The notes under the pieces: model-generated
The model's database searches: none
What the model was told of the DNA's origin: nothing
The model's input: only the letters and a program-made list of their open reading frames with translations
Position numbers and translations under genes: made by a program
NCBI GenBank assembly: GCA_947579665.1
Contig: OX388351.1
Coordinates: 55,560,939 to 55,624,938 of the forward strand
DNA length: 64,000 bases
Source: Sympetrum striolatum
Lineage: Eukaryota > Arthropoda > Insecta > Odonata > Libellulidae
Direction of reading: 5' to 3'
Shown: positions 11,678-19,445 of the stretch, piece after piece
Layout: the number at the start of each line of letters is the position of its first letter
Position numbering within the stretch: position 1 is the stretch's first letter

Positions 11678-12048
11678 TGTCGCGACCGACCGACTGTCGG
11701 TATGGTAGCGCTATGCTGCCACCACCTGAGCTGATGAAGGAGGGCTCAGGTCCTCGGAGGTTGGGTTCTTGCCCTGGGGGCTTGATGAAAATACCGAGTA
11801 ACAATGAAATAAAAAACTTTATTCTCCTCAAATTCACACTCCCAGATACTCCACGTACGTCCCTCACTCTCCCCAAACCCCAACTGCCTTCCGCTCGCGC
11901 TTTCCCTACAGCCTCCCTCCTGTCCCGTTATTTCGGTTATCCTCAACCTCGGAAAAACCCGCTGTGGGATTTCCGCCCACCCAAGCAGGAAGGTTCCTGA
12001 CCCTGGCGAGTCCTTTATCCTTTCTTTCCCGCGGTCGCGGACGCGACA
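11678..12048 (-). repeat. 3' LTR of the gypsy element
   Basis: The LTR is 371 bp. On the plus strand it runs from TGTCGCGACC to GGACGCGACA, so its ends form a 10-bp inverted repeat with one mismatch. On the minus strand an AATAAA lies at 11818-11823 and a TATA-like GGATAAAGGA at 12011-12020. Every block compared matches the other LTR with a constant offset of 5320 bp. The short frames inside it are not genes. Confidence 0.95.
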
Positions 12049-12050
12049 TT

Positions 12051-12061
12051 ACTCCCCCCTT
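12051..12061 (-). promoter_or_regulatory. Polypurine tract
   Basis: On the minus strand AAGGGGGGAGT lies two bases upstream of the 3' LTR. This is the usual position for the plus-strand primer left by RNase H during reverse transcription. Confidence 0.85.
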
Positions 12062-12098
12062 AAGAAAATCAAACCGTCTTCCGAAAGGCGGTTTGCAT

Positions 12099-15000
12099 TT
12101 ATTCGGCTACCGGAGCTGGACCTCGGCTCCTAAGCAGGTACGGGCTTCGCGGGCGAGGTGGTGGGTCGATGGCCTGGGGTTGAGTTGCTCTGGTCGCCTC
12201 ATTGTCCTCCCACACGTAAGGGGGAGGGGGATGGATGGTACCTGGCCTCTCTTTGACCCTCACAGTGGGGCGCTGGGCAGGCTCTTCTTCCCTCTCTGGC
12301 GCCGACGCTCCTTTGTACCCTTTCATTCGGTTGGCGTGCACCCACTGCCTATCCCTCGCATTGAGGAGGTGCTGGATCTCGAAGGAGACCTCCCCTCTCC
12401 TCCCTATAATACGATACGGACCCTTCCACCTCTTCGCAAACTTCTTGCTCAATCCTGGACGTGGTGTGTGGTCCTGTAAATACGCCTTATCTCCAAGCTG
12501 AAAGGAGACCTCCCGACTGCCTTTATTGTACTGCCGCTCCTGTCTCTCCGCGCTAAGATTTAGCCGCGACTGCACCCTCTCGAACGCAATATTAAGCCGC
12601 GCCCGAAGTTCGGCGGCATAATTGTTATCCACACTGTAGTCCCGCCTTAGAGGGGTGAGGATGTCGTCGAAAGGGAGTTCGATGTCCCGTCCATGGAGAA
12701 GGAAGTATGGGGTCTCGCCGGTGGAGCTGTGGGTGGTGCTCCGATAAGCCAGAAGGGCGTAAGGCACCCAAGTGTCCCAATCCCTTTGATCATCCCGCAC
12801 AAAGTGGGAGATGATTTCTGCGAATGTTTGGTGACTCCTCTCCACCAAGCCATTGCACGCAGGATGGTAAGCGGTGGTTTGCAGTTTTTTGACCCCCAGA
12901 AGTACACAACTGTCTTTCATTACTTTGGAAAGGAAATTCGCCCCCCGGTCGGTGAGAAGTTGTCTTGGCGCCCCATGACGCACAATTACATTTTCGACGA
13001 ACGCACGCGCCACTGTGTCCGCCTTCTGGTCGGGTAAGGGAATTGCCTCCGGATATTTGGAAAAGGCGTCTTGGAATGTTAAAATAAATCGGTTTCCCTT
13101 ATCTGAGGTGGGAAGCGGTCCGACTATGTCCATGGATGTCCTCTCAAATGGCCTCGTGACCTCCTGAAACCTTTGAAGAGGAGCGCGTTTCCTCCCGTGC
13201 GGGGTTTTCCTCTCATTACATGAGGCGCAAGCCTGGCAGTAAGTCCTCACATCCGCTTTCAATCGCGACCACCAAAATTGGGCGCTGATTGCATCCGTTG
13301 TACGGCGAATCCCCAGATGCCCCGCCCATGGAGAGTCGTGGTAACTTCGGAGAATCCGCCCCCTCATGGATGCGGGTGCGACCACTTGATCTTGCCTCTG
13401 CTCACCGCTTCGGGTCCGGTAAAGGATTCCGTCGTCGTCCTTAAAAAATGTCTCTCCCAGCTCTCCTTCCTCCAGATCGCGAAGAACGCCTGCCGCGTAC
13501 TCGTCCTTCCCCTGCTCCTCTTTAATGAGCTGGCGGTCCCAAACTGGCTCGTACTCCGGCGCGATCGCATTGACCGCGGTCCTTGATAACACGTCGGCGT
13601 TTACGTGTTGTTTCCCTGGGCGATGGATTATCTCGAACTCGTATTCACTAAGTAGGAGGGCCCAGCGGGTGAGGCGGGAAGAAGGGTCTTTCAGGGACAA
13701 TAGCCATCTCAAGGGCCTATGGTCGGTGACAATAGTAAATTTCCTCCCATACACATAGCACCGGTAGTGTTTTATGGCCCACACTACCGCGAGGCACTCT
13801 CTTTCCGTCGCACTGTAGTTCGATTCTGCTCTATTTAATTGGCGGCTGGCATATGCGATCACATGTTCCCTTCCATTAACCTTTTGTGATAGCACAGCTC
13901 CTAGAGCGGCACCGGAGGCGTCCGTAGCAAGGATGAAAGGTTCACCAAAATCGGGGTATTGTAACACCGGTTTTTCACAAAGGGCGGCGCATAGTTCTGA
14001 GAAGGATTTGTTTGCCTCGTCACTCCACTTAAAAGCCGTATTTTTCTTGGTCATCTCGGTGAGGGGTTTGGCTATTCTCGCAAACGATGGGATGAATCTC
14101 CGATAATAACCCACGAGTCCAAGAAACCCGCGAAGTTCTCGGAGATTCCTCGGAATCGGGAAATTACGGATCGCTTGCACTTTTTCTGGGTCAGGCTTTA
14201 CCCCTTCCGCTGACACAACATGTCCCAAGTATTTAACCGTCGTAAGCATCAACTGACACTTTCGAGGGTTTAATGTCAAATTCGCCTCTCGAAGCCTCTC
14301 CAACACATCCCTTAGCCGCCGGTTATGCTCTTCCACGTCCCTCCCAAAGACAATAATATCATCTAAATACACGAGACAACGCTCCCCCCGAAGGCCCGTG
14401 AGCACTGCATCCATTAACCGTTGGAAAGTACTAGGGGCGTTGGCGAGTCCGAACGGCATCCTCAAATACTCGTAATGCCCGTCGGGCGTGGAGAATGCCG
14501 TCTTTTCCTGGTCCCGCGGTTCAACCTCGATCTGCCAATATCCACTCTCCAAATCCAAGGTCGAGAAATATCGGGCGCTTCCCAACTGGTCCAGTGTCTC
14601 CTGTATATTGGGGAGGGGGTAAACGTCCCTCTTAGTCACCGCGTTGAGCCTTCGGAAGTCGGTGCAGAACCTTGTTTTTGTTTTCCCATCCTCTCCCTTC
14701 TTCGCCACTAACACCACGGGTGCACTCCACGGAGATACTGATTCCCTAATCACTCCCTGTTTAAGCATCTCCTCCACATGTTCTTTTATCACCGCCTTCT
14801 GTGAGTGTGGGACCCGATAGGGCGCCTGTCGCACCGGAGCAGCGTCCCCCGTGCTTATTTGGTGCTTCACGCGATGGGTGCAGCTGAGGCCGGTGCCCAA
14901 GGGCCGAAAAACGTCCTTAAATTCGTGGAGGAGACTCTCCAACGGCTTCCTCTCCCCATCCTCCAACGCATTCAGCTCTTCCTCAAGACCCTCCAGCGCA

Positions 15001-15971
15001 TTTATGTGAGCGACATCCCCACAATCAATAGTACCCCTTTCCTCAACGGAAACATCAAATAAAACGCCTACATTGGTATTTTTATATACCCTCACTTCAG
15101 CCCCACTCACATTGCTTATCCTCAGCGGCACCATCAGATCTTCCCTCTCCGCTATCACGCTCCGTCCGACGATTACTCCGTGCACGAGTACTTCCGTCGG
15201 TTCCATGATGAGCTCTCTGCCCTCCCCAACCGCAGAATTCTGACGGCCAAAACACACCATCTCACACCTTGGCGGTAGAACAATATCCTCACATAACACC
15301 ACACGTAACCCTATCTCATCACATTTATTCGATCTCTTTTCCATGTCTTTTGAATTCTCCGCAAATTCATCCCTTCGAAGCACCCTTTTATCCGCGCGAG
15401 TCTCCGCTGCACCGCTCTCTGTCCGCAGAGCCATCGCAAGTTCCCCTCCTTCATTTCTATGTGAGCCCTCGAAATGGATTTCCTTTGAGCCCAGCCGCAA
15501 CACCCCGTCCTTTACGTCGATTACTGCTCCTAATCGCCGCAGAAGATCCCACCCCATAATCCCGTCCGTTTTAATCGTCATCCCTTCTCCACAGATGTAA
15601 AACGGGTGGCGGATTCTCCGATTCCCAATTATCAGATCCATATCCGTGGTGCCCAATGCGGGAAGCTGATGCCCTGTAACTCCGAGGAGCCGAACGGTAG
15701 GTGTGTTAACTTCCGTCGTCGCGGCGATACACTCCCTAATTAAAGATACGGAGGACCCCGTATCAACAAGGAGACGAATTCTTCTTTCGCTCCCATTCAT
15801 CTCCACTTCTATGACTTGTTCAATGGATTCCGGATAATGAAGAGCAGGAATCATTATATTAAGCCCCTTATTGTCTATCGCCTCTGATGTTGACGATTCG
15901 CCTCCGCGAACAAGGGGCGCGTTGCGGAGGGAGACCCGTTTGGGGAACCCCTGGGGCGTTGGGAATAACAC
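12099..15971 (-). CDS. pol: Pol polyprotein (PR-RT-RNaseH-IN) of the gypsy element
   Basis: This 1290-codon frame is intact. An aspartic protease has DTGSS at residues 70-74 and a DGIMGWD flap-side motif near 136-142. RT spans about 380-600 with the first catalytic Asp at 473 and YLDD at 535-538. RNase H has TDAS at 683-686, Glu near 725, D750 and D793. Integrase has an HX6H pair (878, 885), CX2C (915, 918), the D948/D1008/E1044 triad with 35 residues between the last two, and GPY at 1184-1186. The proline-rich C-terminus lacks a chromodomain. The frame has no proper start: it opens with GTG directly after an in-frame TGA at 15972-15974. It is therefore expected to be made only as a Gag-Pol fusion by -1 frameshifting, entering at about residue 12. 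All key catalytic residues are present. The protein copies the element RNA in cytoplasmic particles and integrates the DNA in the nucleus. Confidence 0.97.
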   Translation of the reverse strand: MLFPTPQGFPKRVSLRNAPLVRGGESSTSEAIDNKGLNIMIPALHYPESIEQVIEVEMNGSERRIRLLVDTGSSVSLIRECIAATTEVNTPTVRLLGVTGHQLPALGTTDMDLIIGNRRIRHPFYICGEGMTIKTDGIMGWDLLRRLGAVIDVKDGVLRLGSKEIHFEGSHRNEGGELAMALRTESGAAETRADKRVLRRDEFAENSKDMEKRSNKCDEIGLRVVLCEDIVLPPRCEMVCFGRQNSAVGEGRELIMEPTEVLVHGVIVGRSVIAEREDLMVPLRISNVSGAEVRVYKNTNVGVLFDVSVEERGTIDCGDVAHINALEGLEEELNALEDGERKPLESLLHEFKDVFRPLGTGLSCTHRVKHQISTGDAAPVRQAPYRVPHSQKAVIKEHVEEMLKQGVIRESVSPWSAPVVLVAKKGEDGKTKTRFCTDFRRLNAVTKRDVYPLPNIQETLDQLGSARYFSTLDLESGYWQIEVEPRDQEKTAFSTPDGHYEYLRMPFGLANAPSTFQRLMDAVLTGLRGERCLVYLDDIIVFGRDVEEHNRRLRDVLERLREANLTLNPRKCQLMLTTVKYLGHVVSAEGVKPDPEKVQAIRNFPIPRNLRELRGFLGLVGYYRRFIPSFARIAKPLTEMTKKNTAFKWSDEANKSFSELCAALCEKPVLQYPDFGEPFILATDASGAALGAVLSQKVNGREHVIAYASRQLNRAESNYSATERECLAVVWAIKHYRCYVYGRKFTIVTDHRPLRWLLSLKDPSSRLTRWALLLSEYEFEIIHRPGKQHVNADVLSRTAVNAIAPEYEPVWDRQLIKEEQGKDEYAAGVLRDLEEGELGETFFKDDDGILYRTRSGEQRQDQVVAPASMRGRILRSYHDSPWAGHLGIRRTTDAISAQFWWSRLKADVRTYCQACASCNERKTPHGRKRAPLQRFQEVTRPFERTSMDIVGPLPTSDKGNRFILTFQDAFSKYPEAIPLPDQKADTVARAFVENVIVRHGAPRQLLTDRGANFLSKVMKDSCVLLGVKKLQTTAYHPACNGLVERSHQTFAEIISHFVRDDQRDWDTWVPYALLAYRSTTHSSTGETPYFLLHGRDIELPFDDILTPLRRDYSVDNNYAAELRARLNIAFERVQSRLNLSAERQERQYNKGSREVSFQLGDKAYLQDHTPRPGLSKKFAKRWKGPYRIIGRRGEVSFEIQHLLNARDRQWVHANRMKGYKGASAPEREEEPAQRPTVRVKERPGTIHPPPPYVWEDNEATRATQPQAIDPPPRPRSPYLLRSRGPAPVAE
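15863..15944 (-). promoter_or_regulatory. Candidate -1 ribosomal frameshift signal (slippery site and pseudoknot)
   Basis: In the gag frame the codons CCA AAC, preceded by C, give the heptamer C CCA AAC (15938-15944), a fit to X XXY YYZ. After a 7-nt spacer (15931-15937) comes stem 1, CCTCCGC (15924-15930) with GCGGAGG (15901-15907), seven perfect pairs. The loop of that stem holds GCCCCTTGTT (15909-15918). It can pair with AATAAGGGGC (15863-15872) in ten pairs, one of them G-U. Loop lengths would be 5, 1 and 28 nt, a standard H-type pseudoknot. Slippage here moves ribosomes from gag into the pol frame. The pairing is read directly from sequence; function is inferred. Confidence 0.8.
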
Positions 15972-16852
15972 TCATTGGGGAGTCTCGAACCACCACGGCA
16001 GTTCCGCGAAAGGTGCCCCTTCACTCCACACAGATGACAGATAACCTCCGGACACTCGCGAGAATAATGTCCAATCCTCCCGCAGGTAAAACACCTCGAT
16101 CCGCCTACGGGCGGCTCTTGTGTAGCCCGCGGAAATCTCCCTCGCCGCTCCGGCTCCTCCCCCGTCCTCCTGCGATACGTTGAGGTCTGAGGGCTCGGTG
16201 GGCGCGTTACCTGCGCCACGAATTCGTCGTTGTCCTCTCCGATGCAGAAACAGCTGCGAGGACTTGTCATCGCCTCGTTTTCTTCCTCCTGTACGGCCAC
16301 GCGAATCGCCTCGTCCAACGTCTTCGGATCACGGGACAGAACGAACCGCCTAATCCCCGAACGAAGTCCCTTTAAAAATTGGGCCAAGAGATTCTCGTTG
16401 TGAATCGTCCACCGAATCGCATCCTCTTTAGGATCCCCCGTTTTCTTCAGCGTGTTTACTCCCGCTGCTCGTAGTCGCGTTGCGAATTCCTGTGAGTTTT
16501 CTCCCGCTCTTTGAGTGCACGTCATCAGCCGACTTAGAGCCGATGAATATGATTCCCTGGCCTTAAAGCGACTGCGGAGGATCTCCTGAAATTCCGCCCA
16601 TTTCGGCGTAGCACTCAGCACTGGGTGATGCCTCAGGAATATTTGAGCGGTCCCCCTTAGCCTCAGTTTCGCGATACTGACTTTTAAGGAATCGCTCCAT
16701 TTCCCGATCCCTGCTATTTCCTCCAGGGCCTCAAGAAAACACTCCACATCACTTCCCTCTTCTCCGGAGAATTGACCGACCAAGTGAACCAACGATCCGA
16801 AGCTCGGGCCAGCCATCGCCTCCTCAGCTTGTGTCCCCGTAGTCGCCGTCAT
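15875..16852 (-). CDS. gag: Gag protein of the gypsy element
   Basis: From the ATG at 16850-16852 the protein has 325 residues. The same frame extends upstream only to a GTG at 16909, just after a TAG at 16913-16915, so the ATG (G at -3) is the likely start. A retrotransposon gag core lies at about residues 65-150. A basic, proline-rich linker follows. Two CCHC zinc knuckles of type CX2CX4HX4C sit at about residues 264-277 and 282-295, before a short tail. Gag forms the particle and binds element RNA. Its last 97 nt overlap pol in the -1 frame, and its TAG stop (15875-15877) lies in loop 3 of the predicted pseudoknot. The length and the double knuckle are ordinary for the family. It appears intact. 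Confidence 0.92.
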   Translation of the reverse strand: MTATTGTQAEEAMAGPSFGSLVHLVGQFSGEEGSDVECFLEALEEIAGIGKWSDSLKVSIAKLRLRGTAQIFLRHHPVLSATPKWAEFQEILRSRFKARESYSSALSRLMTCTQRAGENSQEFATRLRAAGVNTLKKTGDPKEDAIRWTIHNENLLAQFLKGLRSGIRRFVLSRDPKTLDEAIRVAVQEEENEAMTSPRSCFCIGEDNDEFVAQVTRPPSPQTSTYRRRTGEEPERRGRFPRATQEPPVGGSRCFTCGRIGHYSRECPEVICHLCGVKGHLSRNCRGGSRLPNECYSQRPRGSPNGSPSATRPLFAEANRQHQRR

Positions 16853-16997
16853 TCCTCTCCTTCCGTAACCACCGATTCTCTCCGCGTCCGTTCTTCCTCC
16901 TCTCGGCACTTCCTAGCGCCGGCGGCGTGATCACTTGGAGCGCCGCCGTCCCCGGGCTTCTTCCGTGGATGATTTAATCCCACCTGCTGCCACCAAA
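16853..16997 (-). other. Gypsy 5' untranslated leader
   Basis: The 145 nt between the 5' LTR and the gag ATG contain the primer-binding site and a GC-rich stretch. They are likely to carry packaging signals, but no specific structure was worked out. Confidence 0.7.
16978..16995 (-). promoter_or_regulatory. Primer-binding site, tRNA-Leu-like
   Basis: Two bases inside the 5' LTR the minus strand reads TGGTGGCAGCAGGTGGGATT. TGG complements the CCA end of a tRNA, and the rest resembles the 3' end of insect tRNA-Leu (a CCCAC T-stem and a TGACA-type acceptor) with one substitution and a small indel. The primer identity is an inference from remembered tRNA ends. The position is what makes it a primer-binding site. 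Confidence 0.7.
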
Positions 16998-17368
16998 TGT
17001 CGCGACCGACCGACTGTCGGTATGGTAGCGCTATGCTGCCACCACCTGAGCTGATGAAGGAGGGCTCAGGTCCTCGGAGGTTGGGTTCTTGCCCTGGGGG
17101 CTTGATGAAAATACCGAGTAACAATGAAATAAAAAACTTTATTCTCCTCAAATTCACACTCCCAGATACTCCACGTACGTCCCTCACTCTCCCCAAACCC
17201 CAACTGCCTTCCGCTCGCGCTTTCCCTACAGCCTCCCTCCTGTCCCGTTATTTCGGTTATCCTCAACCTCGGAAAAACCCGCTGTGGGATTTCCGCCCAC
17301 CCAAGCAGGAAGGTTCCTGACCCTGGCGAGTCCTTTATCCTTTCTTTCCCGCGGTCGCGGACGCGACA
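16998..17368 (-). repeat. 5' LTR of the gypsy element
   Basis: This 371-bp LTR matches 11678-12048 at every block compared, with no difference seen. It should hold the promoter for the full-length RNA. The minus-strand AATAAA is at 17138-17143. The right-hand TTGT target duplication follows at 17369-17372. Confidence 0.95.
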
Positions 17369-17372
17369 TTGT

Positions 17373-18924
17373 TGTAGGCTTATTATATTATTTTTTACTA
17401 TGAAAAGCAATCAAAATATTTGATTTCATTAAGTGTTATAAGTGAATTAAAATGTATCTACAACAAGGTTTTGGTTAAGTGATAAATCTACAAAAGCAGT
17501 CTTTTAGATCAACTATAAGTAACAGCACTGTGATGATACAATCACGCTACAAACCTGTGGTTAACCTAAAAAAAGAAATTACTCATAATTACGGATATTT
17601 ATAGCTCAGTATAATACAAGACAGCTCCTAAACAGCAAAATACGATAATTAGCCAACTATCCTGGAAATATAGTTTAACGCATTACCACATTCAAAAGAC
17701 AGCCCGGGAGCCAACACCTATGCAAGGCACAGCAACTTGTAAAACTGTAAGCAAAAAATAACACAGAGTAGACTTTTAAGGTATAAAACTCACCCAGTAA
17801 ATTCATCGTTGTGTTCAGCTTTAAAATCATGAATATTAGTTGATAAAAAATACGATTGAATTGGTTTATAACTCCATTAATATATTGTATAATTTTGTTA
17901 ACCTGTAAGATATACGTGCATTAATGATGATTTACCTCGTATTAATTTTTGCTTCAATGAAAAGCGTCGTCATAAGGGATTCTTGTGAGATTCACGCTTC
18001 CCTTTAAATGCGAAGTGATATCCCCGAACAAAAACACGGCATCTGAGCTGCTTCATTTGCAAGTCAACTTGAGAAGTTAGCATATCCTACCCATAATCCC
18101 AGGATATGCAGGGATGCACTTCTCTTTAATTCACGCTGCTGTTTGACTTTATGTCCCCAAAGCTATTAGGACGCTCTCTTTCATCTAACTTTTAAAACAC
18201 ACCACCTCCTCTTTTCTGTTTAAAATTTCGGGCTGTTGAAATTTAGTTATACGAGGTAGGTATTCAAATGCATGGACATTCCGTCCATGGGTAAAATTAT
18301 TAGCATATATCTAATGTAATTCAGAACCTAGCTTCTTGACTCTTTAAAAACTTCCCTTATATATATATTAAACAAATGTATTGTCCTTCGATCAGCTTGA
18401 ATTATTGCAACACCATAAATAAGGGTAAATTTCTAGAGATAATAGTTTAATGTTGCAATTAAGAATGTAACAAAGATAGTAATTGTAAACAAACAACAAA
18501 GATAGCCCTTAGTTGCTAAGTAAAATAAATAAACATAGACAGCAATGTATGGTTTAATGTGCAGATATATATTAAACTGTATAAATTCAATAAACACATA
18601 TTTTTCTCTCTCCCAGCGTGATTTATTGTTTCGTGAGTGTTAAATCTGCAATCTTCATGTACATCGACTCGAAAATCATATATTCACGTGCATTTTTATA
18701 TGTTTGAGGGAGATAGAGTTGAATAGAACTGATAAGATATACAGTTGATGAGATTTCAAATCTCATATCATAGAGCAGAAGACATTGGATATTTGTTTCA
18801 TCGTGATACGTTTTTCATCGCTTCCACAAAGTTCATAGTATTTATGGAAGATATCCAAATAGTTATTTCCCATTAAAAACTGTCATATCAAACAAGGTAT
18901 AGCCGAGCTATTTCCTGTAAGTAA
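17373..18924. other. No gene seen; AT-rich
   Basis: AT-rich sequence without supported frames. A perfect 7-bp hairpin (CATGGAC / GTCCATG) lies at 18271-18289. No repeat partner in the window was recognised. Confidence 0.4.
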
Positions 18925-19445
18925 ACATGTGCATTCATGAGTGTTCTACCTTTCGGTAGGTTCATGCACAATCAAAAATCACTTTTATCCATCAATCTCC
19001 TTCATTTCCCTATAGTTAACTCCACCCCCTATTTCATCTAACAACTTCTGTCTCTGTCTTTCCCTCTGTTATTCCCCTGAATATTACCCTCAATTACAAC
19101 CTTGACCAATCCCTATCCCCTCAATATTTGACCCACCATTTCTTCTGACGATGCTTAATTACGCCAATTTAATCCCTCTCCTCCCCAACCATCTCTAACA
19201 CCTCCGTGTTTGATTTCCTATCAACCCAACTAACTTTTTCCAGACCAGGGTTTTCACCAACCTTTTCCTGACTTTATCAAGGCCTTTAGTCATCAGTTCC
19301 CTTCGTTTCCTTGGCTATTCTTTTACGCACCTCATCTTTACATCTTCCGTTCCAAGAGAGAGTACTTCCCAAGTAAGAAAATTTATCCACCTGCTCTAGC
19401 TTTTCCCCATTTAGCCTTATCGTTAACTAAGAATTCTTTCCCTTA
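18925..19445 (-). pseudogene. Decayed LINE reverse transcriptase, C-terminal part
   Basis: Translated on the minus strand in pieces, this region matches the C-terminal part of the endonuclease/reverse-transcriptase proteins of non-LTR retrotransposons. KLEQVDKFSYLGS (19364-19402) is followed by WNGRCKDEVRKRIA. Further on come KRLVKTLVWKKL, then MVGQILRG and VVIEGNIQG, then YREMKEI and IVHEPTER near 18930-19000. These follow the order of the known family: a YLGS block, the R(C)..E(I/V)..RI block, then the GH(I/L)LR and VIEG blocks. Stops and frame changes occur between blocks, so it is an old 5'-truncated copy. It cannot encode a working enzyme. Confidence 0.75.

Larger units (their letters stand above)
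11678..17368 (-). mobile_element. Complete Ty3/gypsy LTR retrotransposon
   Basis: This 5691-bp element is oriented on the minus strand: 5' LTR 16998-17368, primer-binding site, gag, pol, polypurine tract, 3' LTR 11678-12048. Protease, RT, RNase H and integrase appear in the Ty3/gypsy order, with integrase last. The integrase has a GPY module but no chromodomain. No envelope ORF is present. Neither main reading frame has a stop or frameshift other than the natural gag/pol frame change. The LTRs appear identical base for base, and a TTGT duplication flanks the element, which points to a recent insertion. Two CCHC knuckles and a primer-binding site closest to tRNA-Leu fit a Metaviridae retrotransposon; I do not assign a named clade. 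Its GC content is much higher than that of the surrounding DNA. Confidence 0.97.

Noticed and set aside
11590..12000. Frames inside the left LTR, repeated at 16849-17410
   Set aside because: The same peptides appear in both LTRs because the LTRs are identical. LTRs are non-coding here.
12235..15600. Many plus-strand frames opposite pol
   Set aside because: They are antisense shadows of the pol frame, without motifs.
18928..18970. Hairpin TGTGCAT...CTACC/GGTAG...ATGCACA as a possible microRNA precursor
   Set aside because: It is too short and asymmetric, and it falls in the decayed LINE 3' end.
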